From NCBI GenBank assembly GCA_027563935.2, contig CM050446.2, positions 110,836,499-110,900,498 on the forward strand: DNA of 64,000 bases. The letters are read 5' to 3'. The number at the start of each line of letters is the position of its first letter. Positions within the stretch are counted from its first letter, which is position 1. This document shows, in pieces, positions 1 through 11,300 of this stretch. Below the pieces are notes generated by a model that saw only the letters and a program-made list of their open reading frames with translations, was not told the DNA's origin and ran no database searches. The DNA is from Costus lasius. Lineage: Eukaryota > Streptophyta > Magnoliopsida > Zingiberales > Costaceae. A program made the translations under genes and the position numbers.

Positions 1-640
1 CAAGAGAGAAAAAATTAGGAAGATTTAGAAGTGAAGAGAAAAAAATTGAACAGTGATCGTTGGAAAAGTTGAATCAAGCAGGGCACAATTACAAAGGAAA
101 AGTCCAAATCAATTTTGTCTAAGAAATTTAGACAAGATCAAATACATACAATGTGAAGGCAAGTGTCAGAAATATACCTTAAGACATTATCGAAACTTGG
201 ATGATCAGAAATTTACTTTATGTTCAAACTTGGATGGTGGAAATTAAACTTGAATGTTGTAATTTTGAATGTAAAATTTTAGGTTTAAGGGAGGATGATG
301 GATATTAAACTTGAAATTCTGCTTTTGGGAAGATGAGTTGGTTCTGTTTTCGGGAGATTAAAGGGAAGTGTGACTGCTCGAGCTTAGTATTTTTTTAGTA
401 TTTTGAGTTCAATAGCTAGTAGTTTAAGTGACACTAGTCCCCTATATATTTACGTAATTGTTGCTCCTTTAATCAGAACAAGTAGAAGTATTTACCTATT
501 GCAAATATCTACCTTGCTTGTTCTCCCCCGACTGGGCTGTCGTTTTGCCAACTTCAACAAAATGTTGTACTTTAGTTTGTTCTTTCCGGTGCTTGTTTGC
601 GCTGCTTGCTCCTTTTGGTAACGTACTAATTTGTTAAGCT
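1..640. other. AT-rich region, possible retrotransposon LTR remnant
   Basis: No convincing coding sequence is visible. A purine-rich run near 281-293 is followed by TGATGG, then a TATATATTTA stretch near 443. This layout resembles a polypurine tract and LTR promoter of a plant retrotransposon, but no second LTR lies inside the window. The short open frame at 53-247 matches nothing I recognise. The call of LTR remnant is an inference only. Confidence 0.3.
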
Positions 641-669
641 TTAACACGATTTTTCTGTAAAAAAAAATT

Positions 670-1008
670 GTGCGACTAGGCTGTCGTCTTGCTGACAATG
701 TCTGTGGGGTGTCTGAATGCCAAAAAGCAATTGGGCCCCAAAAGGAGGATGTTACTCCAGTTATCAATATTAAGGTTCTGCTCTTTGCAAGAGCTCGGGA
801 TCTAACTGGGTTGTCAGAGTTATGTCTTGAAATGCCAGATGGTAGCACTGCAAGGGACTGTACGATTGAGCTCGTCCTGAAGTTTCCAAAGCTTCAGGAA
901 ATCTTTAATTCCATGGTAGTGGCTGTCAATGAGGAATATGCTCCTGAATCTACGGTGTTGAGGAACAAAGATGAATTAGCAATCATTCCTCCCATAAGTG
1001 GTGGCTGA
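670..1008 (+). CDS. CNX7: molybdopterin synthase sulfur carrier subunit (MOCS2A / CNX7, MoaD-like), start unresolved
   Basis: The frame encodes a MoaD/ubiquitin-like protein. Conserved features are the first beta strand with IKVLLFARARDLTG, the NEEYAPES segment and the C-terminal DELAIIPPISGG. The terminal Gly-Gly is the residue pair that is thiocarboxylated in this family. The product is the small subunit of molybdopterin synthase, which passes sulfur to cyclic pyranopterin monophosphate in the cytosol, working with the large subunit (CNX6/MOCS2B). The homologous part, about 83 codons ending at the TGA at 1006-1008, matches the usual 80-100 residue length. The 5' end is odd: the frame has a stop at 658-660 and no in-frame ATG before the conserved domain. 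The first possible initiator is a GTG at 670. The true start may be in an upstream exon, be non-AUG, or be lost. Function call is sure; start is not. Confidence 0.8.
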   Translation: MRLGCRLADNVCGVSECQKAIGPQKEDVTPVINIKVLLFARARDLTGLSELCLEMPDGSTARDCTIELVLKFPKLQEIFNSMVVAVNEEYAPESTVLRNKDELAIIPPISGG

Positions 1009-2950
1009 TTGCAGAATCAAGTTAAGAATTCCTTCTCTATGTTTTTTTGTTGAATCTTATGCTACTGATCCTTTTTAACACTGTTTGGTCATACCTAAAC
1101 CCTACAAACTAGAAAGTAAGTTGTAGTAGGAAATGTACAATTCTGTCATGTGTTTGTAAGCACAAATTTGCTTAAAGGGTTTATATTGACATACATCTGT
1201 CTTAATTCTGAATTGAGTTGTAATGCAAGTTACTGCTAGCTTCCTTTTCACTGTCTTGATAATCTTACTAGTGCCAGCTAATTTGTTAATAATTACTATA
1301 TGTGAATCCTTGCTTTGAGAACCGTGCATTTTGTTTCTCTTTTCTTTTTCTGCTCATAGTCTGATTGCAGGAAAAAAGCATCTGAATGCTACTGCCAACT
1401 CTTGTTAGATTTTCTAACGGACCCTGGTTGACAACGTAGTTTACTCTTTAAGTTTTATTTATTTGTTTCACTTGCAAGGAACTAAATGTCTACTATGGTA
1501 TTGGCATGATCTTGGTTGTGCTTTTCTTCTAGGTAATATTTGCCATCTTTGTGTTTATCTATTGTTAATCAGAACTTTAATTGTTACCCTGGTTGAAAAG
1601 CAAACATAGCGTGCTGTTTGATTCCCAAATTTCCTACTCCTACTGTAAACATTTGCAGATGGTACTATTCCATTATATTCCGGAAATTTGACAATTTTTC
1701 TCATTATTTAATTCTCTAGATCATTATATATCTGATCTTGAATCTTCTTTTATCATGTTGATCGAACCAAAGTTAGATTTGCCAAGTATGAAACAAGTCC
1801 ATTCTTGGCTTATTAGAATGAACATGTGAGTTTCGGTGCTGTAAATTACTTTGACACGAGAAGTCTTAAATGTAGGTCCTTATTACCTCACTGAAACAAG
1901 ATGCTTGTCAATAAATTTTCAGATGTTGAGCGTTGACTTGAAGCAGAAAATTCCAAAGGGTTTCCATGCTAATTTAATTAAAATTTATGCGACAGTTTTT
2001 TTTTTTTGTTAGCGTGAATAGCAAATACTATAAGTTAAAAGGGTATAGTAAATTTCAACCCACTGGCTCTTAGCATTGTGTACATCGCCGACTTTTGCTG
2101 ATTTCTTTAATAATCTACGATCAAAGTAGTATTTTTATACAATTTAGCTAACAAAATAAAAATTATGTTTGATGTTAGAAATTCATTTACAAGGGTTTCC
2201 AATAGAAATATAAATATATTATTTTGATTAAGATATTGATAAATGAATATTAAGGTCTGTAAATATTAATCTCCACTAATGTTATCAAATTCTATTACCC
2301 TAATTGCAAAGTCCCATAAGATCTATGCTTCTTTAAGAGGATTTAAGGTTCAATCTCTCCATTGTGAACTTAAACATTATTAGCTAATATTGTAAGTAAA
2401 ATTGTTAACTCTTTTGACAATTAGATCTCGTGCAAACACTTAACAATGATTTAGTCATGTCTTATGTAAATGCCCCATAGAACTTTTATTTCATGTAATA
2501 TCTAGTAAGTTATGCCCACTTATTGACGACAAAATGTAGTAAGTGAATAATGTACACCTTAGTAAACTCATGATATGCTGCAAGCCATGTATAGATATGA
2601 AATAACTAGGGAAGGCTATGGTGTTTTATAGAATTTTTTTAGTTTACAAAAGATGTTCTAGACATGTAATTAATAAAAGAAAACCTAGGCACATATGCAG
2701 TTTAGACTAAGATGATATAATCCATTTTTCTAATAAACCTCGAATTTTCAAATTAACCTTGAATTGAGGTAGTCAAAAGTATTTAACTACTAGATTTAGG
2801 TCATGTTTGGGAGTCGAGGGTGAATTGCGAGGTGAGTGTAGAATGCACTGCAATATAGATATGTTACCTGCTTTTCACCTACATTGCAACGAGGACTTGT
2901 ATCAACGCTTTTAGGCCGTGCGTTCTTTAGAGGGAATACAAAAGGGAACA
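1009..2950. other. 3' flank of the MoaD-like gene and AT-rich intergenic DNA
   Basis: The first few hundred bases presumably hold the 3' untranslated region. The rest is AT-rich with no coding sequence, RNA gene or clear transposon end that I could recognise. Confidence 0.5.
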
Positions 2951-3640
2951 AATGAAATTATCTATTTTTTTTATCATTTTTTTTATGGAGGAAGAAAGGG
3001 ACAGTTATAGTACCCTTTTTTTGCTTTTGACCGGATCAAGTAAAAAACAAATTCGCTCTCTCGCTCGCCCTCGATCACTCATCCACTCACCTTCGATGCT
3101 CGTCGTCAATGTTCACCATGCACTCACCTTCACCCTCGCTCGCTCACTCTTGCTGCCCTCTTCTCCACTTGCTGCTAGAGCGACGCGCAATGTCTTCTTC
3201 GCTGCTGCTCGGAGTTGCCTGTCGTTGGAGAAGACGTTGTCGCCTGCTGTTGGAGCGATGCGTAGACAGAGAAACTCCCTCGAAGCCCTCTCTTGCCCTC
3301 GACGCTCAGAGCCGCTTGCTGCTGGAGCAACACATGTAGAGTTTTTTTTCGCTTGCTGATTGGAGCCAATTGTTGGCGTCTTCTCTGCTTGTGTCGGAGT
3401 GACTCACACAATGTCTTCTCCGGTGCTACTCGAAGCTGCCTGCCGTTGGAGAAGACGCTACCGCCTGCCGCTGGAGCAACACGCACAACGTCTTTTCCAT
3501 CTCCGCTGGAGCAATGCGTGCACACGTGAGTGTCACATGCTTCTCTTTCCTTTCCCATTGATTCTTTTTTTCTTCTTCTTCTCATTTTCCTCTCATTAAC
3601 ATGGCCTATGACTTCGAGGTCACGCCCATGCACTCATAAA
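2951..3640. repeat. CT/GC-rich degenerate repeat block
   Basis: A locally GC-rich block carries imperfect copies of a motif of the type GGAGAAGACG..CGCCTGC.G.TGGAGC, for instance near 3224 and near 3447, with a shorter copy near 3315. Several overlapping frames are open on both strands, as expected from the biased composition, and none resembles a known protein. It is probably a decayed transposon interior or minisatellite. I found no flanking inverted repeats. Confidence 0.4.
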
Positions 3641-4322
3641 TAAATAAATTATTACATTAATAGTTTTAGATATTAATATGTTAAAAATAAAAACTTAAAA
3701 ATTTATAAATGCGTATCTATATCTGAAATATAAATTTAAGTATTTTAGGGTTGTATTAAAAAATTACTTAATGTAGTTTAGTTCTATTTATTTAATAAAT
3801 AATTTTAATTACTATAATGTATTTTATTTGACAATAATTTATATTTTTCGTCTATTAATTTACATTGTTTCTATCATCAACAAATATTGCTTTTGATATT
3901 ATAATATAACCATTTTTCATCCTGCAACTGATAGACCCTTAACCTAGGCACACTTATGTTTGGACGTGCCTGCAATTTATATATTTTTTTAATTTAGGTA
4001 ATTTTTTATATATTTTTCATAGTATTCGTATGATATTTATTTATAATATCATTGTTTTTAATGTGTTGATATTGCAAAAAAAAAACTGAACGTTTAATCT
4101 TTTGCATTTTTCTAGTATATCCTAACTGGGTGAGCATTCGATATTTATTAATACTAAATTTATTATTTTTTTATATTAAAAATTTAAAAATCAAAATTAA
4201 ATTGAATTTTTTAAAAACCAAAATTTTACCGGACAAATTTATCAAATTTTATAAATTTTTTTTATAATGTGATATTTACAGTACTATAGTTTAATTCATA
4301 CACGCAACCCTTATAATTAGTA
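3641..4322. other. AT-rich intergenic DNA
   Basis: Very AT-rich, with homopolymer runs; no gene or repeat structure recognised. Confidence 0.5.
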
Positions 4323-4325
4323 TTA

Positions 4326-4866
4326 GGCTTTGTTTACTTAGGGAGGAAGTTAGAATGAAAGAAAAAAAAAAGAAAGGAAATGAGTATATGCTTATTTACT
4401 TGGGCGGATGGATAGTTTTGAAGGGAAAGTAAAAGGGAAAATTAGTTATTAATCTATCCATTTGTTTTCCATCCAAATCGGACGAAAAGTTGAAATTATA
4501 ACTTAACTTTACTAACTTCACACCTAACTTTTCACTGCACCGTTACTTATTCTCGCTCAATACGAGCTTTTCTCGACTACTCGTCCTTGCCGTCGCTGCT
4601 CGAGCTCGCCACCATTATTCGTTCATGTTGCTGCTGCTTGTCCTCGCCGTCGTCGCTCGTATTTAATATTTTTATGATATTATATATACATATATAATAT
4701 AAATAAAAAATAAAAATTAGGGTATATATATCAATCCTTCAAACTTTCTTTCCATCCAAGTAAACACAAGGAAGGAAAATCTATAACATATTCCATCCAT
4801 CTATTTTTCTTTTCTTTTCTTTTTTCCTTTCCTTTATATTTTCCATCCATCCAAGTAAACACGGTG
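4326..4866. mobile_element. Tourist/PIF-Harbinger-like non-autonomous element
   Basis: The left end GGCTTTGTTTACTT and the reverse complement of the right end (CACCGTGTTTACTT) form a terminal inverted repeat. The element is flanked by the trinucleotide TTA on both sides (4323-4325 and 4867-4869), the target duplication typical of PIF/Harbinger elements. A subterminal inverted pair (TTACTTGGGCGGATGGA near 4397 and CCATCCAAGTAAACAC near 4752) strengthens the call. There is no transposase; the middle holds a short GC-rich CTCG/GCC-rich stretch. Size and ends resemble the element at 41599-42147. Confidence 0.75.
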
Positions 4867-5164
4867 TTAGTGTTTTAGTTAATTAGGTTATTGGGTTAAC
4901 TAGTATTCTAGTAATATTATGCAAGGATTATATATTTTAATATATATATATATCAATAAATTTAATTTTTTACTAAATCAAAAATATAAAAACTGATTGA
5001 ATATTAAATTTTATAAAATTTAGTACCCTTAATAAAATTAAATTTTTTTATCGAACTATATTTACTAAAAATTTTGTTAATTGGTAAAAATTGATTACAC
5101 CGAAAACAAATGCTCAGTAGCCCATTTAAGAGCCCAATTCCAGCTTAGGGCCCGAATCTATTAT

Positions 5165-5172
5165 TATAAATA
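5165..5172 (+). promoter_or_regulatory. TATA box of the KH-domain gene
   Basis: TATAAATA lies about 130 bp before the ATG at 5303, in a sensible place for a start of transcription near 5200. It is read by pattern only. Confidence 0.5.
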
Positions 5173-5209
5173 TTCGAAAGGGATCTATGTATCTTTTCAC
5201 CGGTTCACA

Positions 5210-5266
5210 AAACCCTATCTGCGGCTTCCTTAGCTTCAGCCGCTTATACTTCCTCCTCAAACCCTA
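5210..5266 (+). promoter_or_regulatory. paired telo-box motifs in the 5' UTR
   Basis: The plant telo-box AAACCCTA occurs twice (5210-5217 and 5259-5266) between the TATA box and the ATG at 5303. This motif is common near the starts of plant genes for translation and RNA metabolism, which fits an RNA-binding protein gene. Confidence 0.5.
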
Positions 5267-5302
5267 ACCCTCGTTTTTTTCTGGACGCCGAGAGATTTTT
5301 TC

Positions 5303-8300
5303 ATGGCGGATTCGGAAGTGGAGGCGGTCGTCGCGCAGGCGGTGGCCGACGAGGTGGTAAAGGAAACAGAAGTAGTGGAGGCTATGAAGGAAACGGAAGC
5401 ACCGAAAGACGATGACGCCTCCGCGGTCGAAGATGTCGAAACGCCCGCCGGAGATCACAAACGGAAGCTGGAGGCTGTCGAACCCGACCAAGAGGATGAG
5501 GCTCCCCGTAAGAAGCAGGACGTCTCAACCGCCGTTCCTGCACCGGTTTCCGAGGAGTTGGGATCTGGAGGCGGGGATGATGCCGCTGGTGGCTTGGAGG
5601 ACGTCTCTGGTATTCTCTCGTCTTGATTTTGTTTTTAAATTGTTAACGGGCCCTAGTTGATGGCTTGCGTATTAATTTAATTGATTCTTTTTATTTAGAA
5701 TTGAACCCTTCTGGGATGCTGGTTTCTGTGGAAGAGGAGGCCAAATTGGACAATACAGAAAGCTCTGAGCCAAAAGTAGATGATAGTGGGAATGTGAATG
5801 GTGATAAAGTGGAGGGTGATGCCCTGGAGAAGCACCCTGATGGAGAAAGTAATGGTTCTGGTAGGGTATCACTTCAATTTTTCTCTTTTTTCTCATTTTC
5901 TCTGACGATTCATTCAACCACACTATCCTTGCTTTGCTTTAGTTTGCCTAGCTTGGAAATTATATTGTTCTTTGCTTTGGTAACGTCTCTTTTTGATAAC
6001 GATTTTTATTTATTTTATCCATTTACCAATAAGCGATTGTATCTTCTAAATTGAGAAGCGTTGTGTGTATATAAATCCTTGACAAGGTTTTCTTTAATGA
6101 GATTCTATAAAATGATGACTATCCCTACAAATAAACCTTAATGAGATTCTATAAATCCTTGACAAGGTTTTCATGAATGTCGCTTGTCTGTTCCTACATA
6201 AATATAATAGAAGCTGTTAATTCTAGTTTTTTGTACTAGTTGAGATCACGGTATTGTTCGTTGTCTAAATTTATATAATTTTATACACAAACTCATATTT
6301 ATATCATTTGTCAAATATTAGGATGGCCTTGTTGAAGTGTCTAACATTTGGTTTGCTACCAACGTATGCAGTAGCTGCTGCTGAAAAAGGAGACGAGCTG
6401 CAAAACTTGGAAACTGAAGTCACCGGAAATGGTCAAGTTCCTTTTGGACAGGAGCTCCAGTCTGATGCAGTCTCTGATGCTGGTGTAGGCACGAGCTCTA
6501 GTAAAATTGAAGTTCCTAATAACAAGGTATTACTTATAAAGTTGGTTTCCCATGCTTTTTGTGTTATGAATTTCTGTTGGCATTAGTATAATGTGCATGT
6601 TTTCAATTAGTCTGAGTAATATAAAGTATGGTACGGAAGTTTTTACCTTCTATTTTTGTGAACACGGGAGATCTTCAAAATTCTCTTGTGAAATCGTTGA
6701 TCAACTGAATACTTTTTGGATATGACTTCACATGTTGCAGATTTTGTTCTCTTTGGATTTGAATTTTGGAATGTCATCAAGCAAGTGGGTTTTGTAAGAA
6801 TCTTTCAATTTGAATGTTTGGGAAGAGTTTATTATCCTGTTGTCCTTGTGCTTTTAATTGATTCTTTCATCTACATTGTGACTTCTCATAACTCATTTCT
6901 GCCATTTTATCAAAATTGATTCTTCAAAACCCATTTGTACCTTTGAATAGCTTTCTTAGGCTCATGTTCTAAACAATCCTTAAATGTAGATTCTCAACTG
7001 ACATTATATTTTCTAAAACCTACAATAGTCTTTTAAAATAAAGTTCTCCTTTTTAATGATAGAATTGAGGATCTGAATATAGAGAAACGCAGGGTTGTCT
7101 TTGATGTGCTGAGTCATGGGACTCATCATTTTATCTTGTATCCTTAATATGACTAATTGAAAAAAAAGACCCATTCAGAGATTCGTTATTGTGTGCTTTA
7201 GTGCACAGTTGATACAATGATTCTTTTGATTTATAGTTTTGAAGGGATTTCACTTTTCGTTTTATATAACATAAAACGCATTAATCTATATACATACAAA
7301 CATATAACTCATGCATATACATAAGTTGTATGTTTAACACACGCGGTGTGTCTTTTATATATATTGGACGTCTTTGTTTAGGATGGTAGTCATAATTGAC
7401 TATGCAACTGATACCATTTTTCTTGCTTTGTGTTTTGATTGTTGTAATTTTTAGAACAAACAATAGGGCCAACTGAAGTGGCATCCTTACCTTTATCAAT
7501 TATTATTGATAGAGTAACTCAATTGATTTATAGTGTAAATTGATGTGTCTATTGGTACACGTAATCATTTTTATTGTCAACTGCTTGTTTGGTATTGAGT
7601 GTTTAAAGTTTGATGGTCCCCCCAATTTTTACCAGTAACAAATGCACGAGTTAAGATTATTCAAACCTTTCTTAAATAATTAACACAAACGGACCTGGTC
7701 TTTCTTTTGCTTTCTCTAGCATATATATCAGCCTTGAAGCAAATTAAAATAGTGGGTCTAAGTAGAAGTTGTGGGTTAATGGGAAGTTTTGGAAGGCAAA
7801 CAATTATACTTGAGATTGTCAATGAAATAGAACTTGAAATACCTCACAAAGGGGTGTTATTTCTTGCAAGCATTGCGATTTGAACCTTTATTAGATGGTG
7901 TCCACCATCATTTAGGTGAGAGGATATGATAAACTCTTACTCTTTGAAGGAAGTAAGACAATTTCTTTTGAAATTATGCTATAACTCTTTTGTATTCTCT
8001 ACATAAGAAGTGTATTTATTAGCCACATTTGCACTTTGATTAAAGAAGCAATGACAGGCATTATATCAGGAACGTATACTGTTTCAAAATTTAAGGTGGA
8101 AAGTTTAGATTTTTGTGTAGTAGTTTAATGAAGTAAATGCCATGGTAAATATTATTACTAAATGACAACTATGATTTTTTCTTTTTCATTGTCATATACT
8201 CATATTCATAAAGGAACAAAGGATTGTAACAGCAATATTATATTTTATTATGTTCTCATCTGAAAAGGAAACCGTGTCAGAATAATTATATTGATGAAAA

Positions 8301-11300
8301 ACTTGTTATACTCTAATTCTACTTAATCAAGTGTAGTTCATCCTTTAAACATATAGGAAGAGGATAGTATGTTTCAATCTTTTCATTGTTTATTTTTAAT
8401 ATAAATGTTCATTGATTGCAAACGAAGTATCTCAACTTTTGATGGTGAAATTGCCATAGGTATAAGATAGTTCAAATGCCTTAGTGATCAGGTCAAAGAT
8501 GGCTATAGAAGTGGTACCATTCGAAGGGAGAGCAAAAAATATTTAGAAGAATTTAATGATCTATACAATTTTTGTTAGATTTTATAAATTTTTGTATAAA
8601 AAACTTTAGTTGTTCTTTACACTCTCTATTGAAAACCCAGATATAACCAGCGCACAATGTGGAATCAACTTAAACCAGCGTCACTTTGTTTTCAAGCAAA
8701 TTATTGTTTTGCATATTTTGTTTATTTTGTTTTATGCTTCTTTATATTATTAAAATTTTCTCATTTAATGGTTTGTGTAGAGTGGAACTCCAATTTGCAC
8801 TATCATAATTAACATTGTGAAATGCCAAATATGTGACAAGTAAACCTTGTGTGGCAGCATTTAACAAAAAAAAAAAATCTATTCTTAAATTATTTCTTTA
8901 GATCTAGAATCAGTAGATTTTTTCTAATGTTGTGCAGGTGGGTGTTCTTATTGGTAAGTCTGGCGAGACAATAAGGTTCCTGCAGTTGAACTCGGGTGCA
9001 AAAATTCAGATCACAAGAGATTCTGAGGCTGATCCAAATTCTACTTCTCGACCTGTGGAACTAATAGGGAGCCTCGAGAGCATTAAGAAGGCTGAAAAAT
9101 TGATAAAAGATGTCATAGCAGAGGTTTATTTAGCTTTTACATAATTACATCTCTTTTATACTCCTTTCTTGACCTATTAGCTTTTTGCTGTAGTTCCAGT
9201 GTGCAATTCTCATTAGGGTTGCTCACAATTGCTTACATATTTGTTGGCATTCGTAGGCCGAGGCAGGAGGTTCTCCCTCGCTTGTGGCTAGGGGGTTTAG
9301 TACCATACAATCTGGTGGAGAGCAATTTGAGATTAAAGTCCCAAATGAAAAGGTATGTCTTTTTATGTGTATAGTTGTTGTTCATTATGATTTTAATTTG
9401 GCATTGATCTTTTGTAGGTTGGTGTAATCATTGGCAAGGGTGGTGAGACTATTAAAAACCTGCAGACCAGATCTGGTGCTCGCATTCAGGTAAAGATTGA
9501 TTTTCTTCAGGCCATCTGCTTTTTATTACTTTTCTACTGTTCTTTCAATTGCACCCCACTTGAATGCATTTTTATGTTTTAATTCTTCAACGTGTTGCTC
9601 TTGTTATTAGTTAATTCCACAACATCTCCCTGAGGGTGATTCATCGAAGGAAAGAACTGTACGGATAACTGGAGACAGAAAACAAATTGAGTCTGCCAAA
9701 GAAATGATCAAGGAAGTGATGAATCAGGTCTGTTATGAAATATAACTTACTCTTACTATGTGGTTATTTAACGTATATCTACTTTTTTTTGTGCACCTCC
9801 ATGATGAAGCCAATTGTAGACTTGAATTACTTGTATTTCCTTTTACCAGTTTGTTGGTGCTATTTTTCAAAGTTCTTTGTGTATATGGCTATAACAACAT
9901 CATACATAAATGCTTGACTGAATTCCGTGGGTGCTACTTCTCAAATTGTCTGGTTGAAAGTGGAGCAAATTTTGAGATGATTAACAGTTGGCAATAGTAT
10001 ACAACATCATTCAACTTAAAATTGCCATTCAACGCCAATACCATATAATAGGAGTGGAACAAATTTTGAGATGATTTACGGTTGGCAATAGTATATGACA
10101 TCATTCAACTTAAAATTTCCATTCAATGCCAATACCATATCATATGGAGCTATGGTATTGGCATTGAATGGGGAAAAAAAAAATGGAGCTACTATGGTGG
10201 GTAAACTGCTTGCTTATAGCATTTTTGGTCTAAGAAGCAGAGAATCTGTTAACAGGATGAGGAGGACAATAGTGAAAATAAGAGAACGCGTGTAATTGAA
10301 GGAGACGGATGTAAATTGAGATGATAGTTACGGGATAGCCAATGCTAATTTTATTATTGAAGTTCATTGAAGTTACAATATTACTGTATCTTTAATATGT
10401 TTTATCCGGTATCATCTTTGATCACATGTTAACTAATTGATTATTTTCTTTCAGTTGGAAACCTATTTAAGACAATTTAATATCGCACTTAGATAAGCTG
10501 TCAAATTATTTTGGTGAAGGATAGGCTTGTTCTTTTTTCCATTAGTTGGAATCTTATAATCTTTAAGTTGATGTTCCCCTCCTACATAAACTGAAAATGA
10601 TACTTGTAAATGATGTCCTTGATTCTACAAAGACAATAGAGTAGCGAATCATATTGGTGAATCGAACTATCTAAATTTCCTTAATTGGTTTAGTAGTACA
10701 CTATAATGTTCCCAGTTTGTATGATTATACGTAATTGCGATATCATTAGTTGCTGCATATTTTGTCTAACACTACATAAAAGGATATACAAGTCCATTCT
10801 TTGTTTTTGATTAATTATATGCTCAGAATATGGAATTATCCCTATGGCCGATGGTTCAATGACAAACCATCATCTTCGCCATTACTTACGTCTATAATAT
10901 TATCTCAACAAAGCATTCATCAAAGCAAGTTTTCATATCTTAATTTCAAGATTATCTTGATACATTCGTGGATTGCTACAACCTTATGTGCTGCACACTA
11001 ATTGGCCCAATTGTGTTGACACCAAGGTTTTAAGTCGAATATCATCTCAGACCGATACATATACCAATGCATATACCAATGCTGTGCTATAGTAATACTA
11101 GATGTACGGCTACAACGACCAGTTTTTTGGTTCCTTGGTTGACAATACTAATACTGATATACAGATGGGAACTTATTTCATTTTTTCATAATGTTGTCAA
11201 TGGCATATCTAAATGTTAAGGTGCGAATAAAGCCTTGAAAAATCCCGAGAACACCACATTGCCTTGACAAGGCACTAAATATTCCAAGCCTATGTGATCA

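Noticed and set aside
3175..3633. Open frames on both strands in the GC/CT-rich block (up to 152 codons)
   Set aside because: Overlapping frames on both strands with Ser/Arg/Leu-biased residues and no known motif; they follow from composition and repeats.
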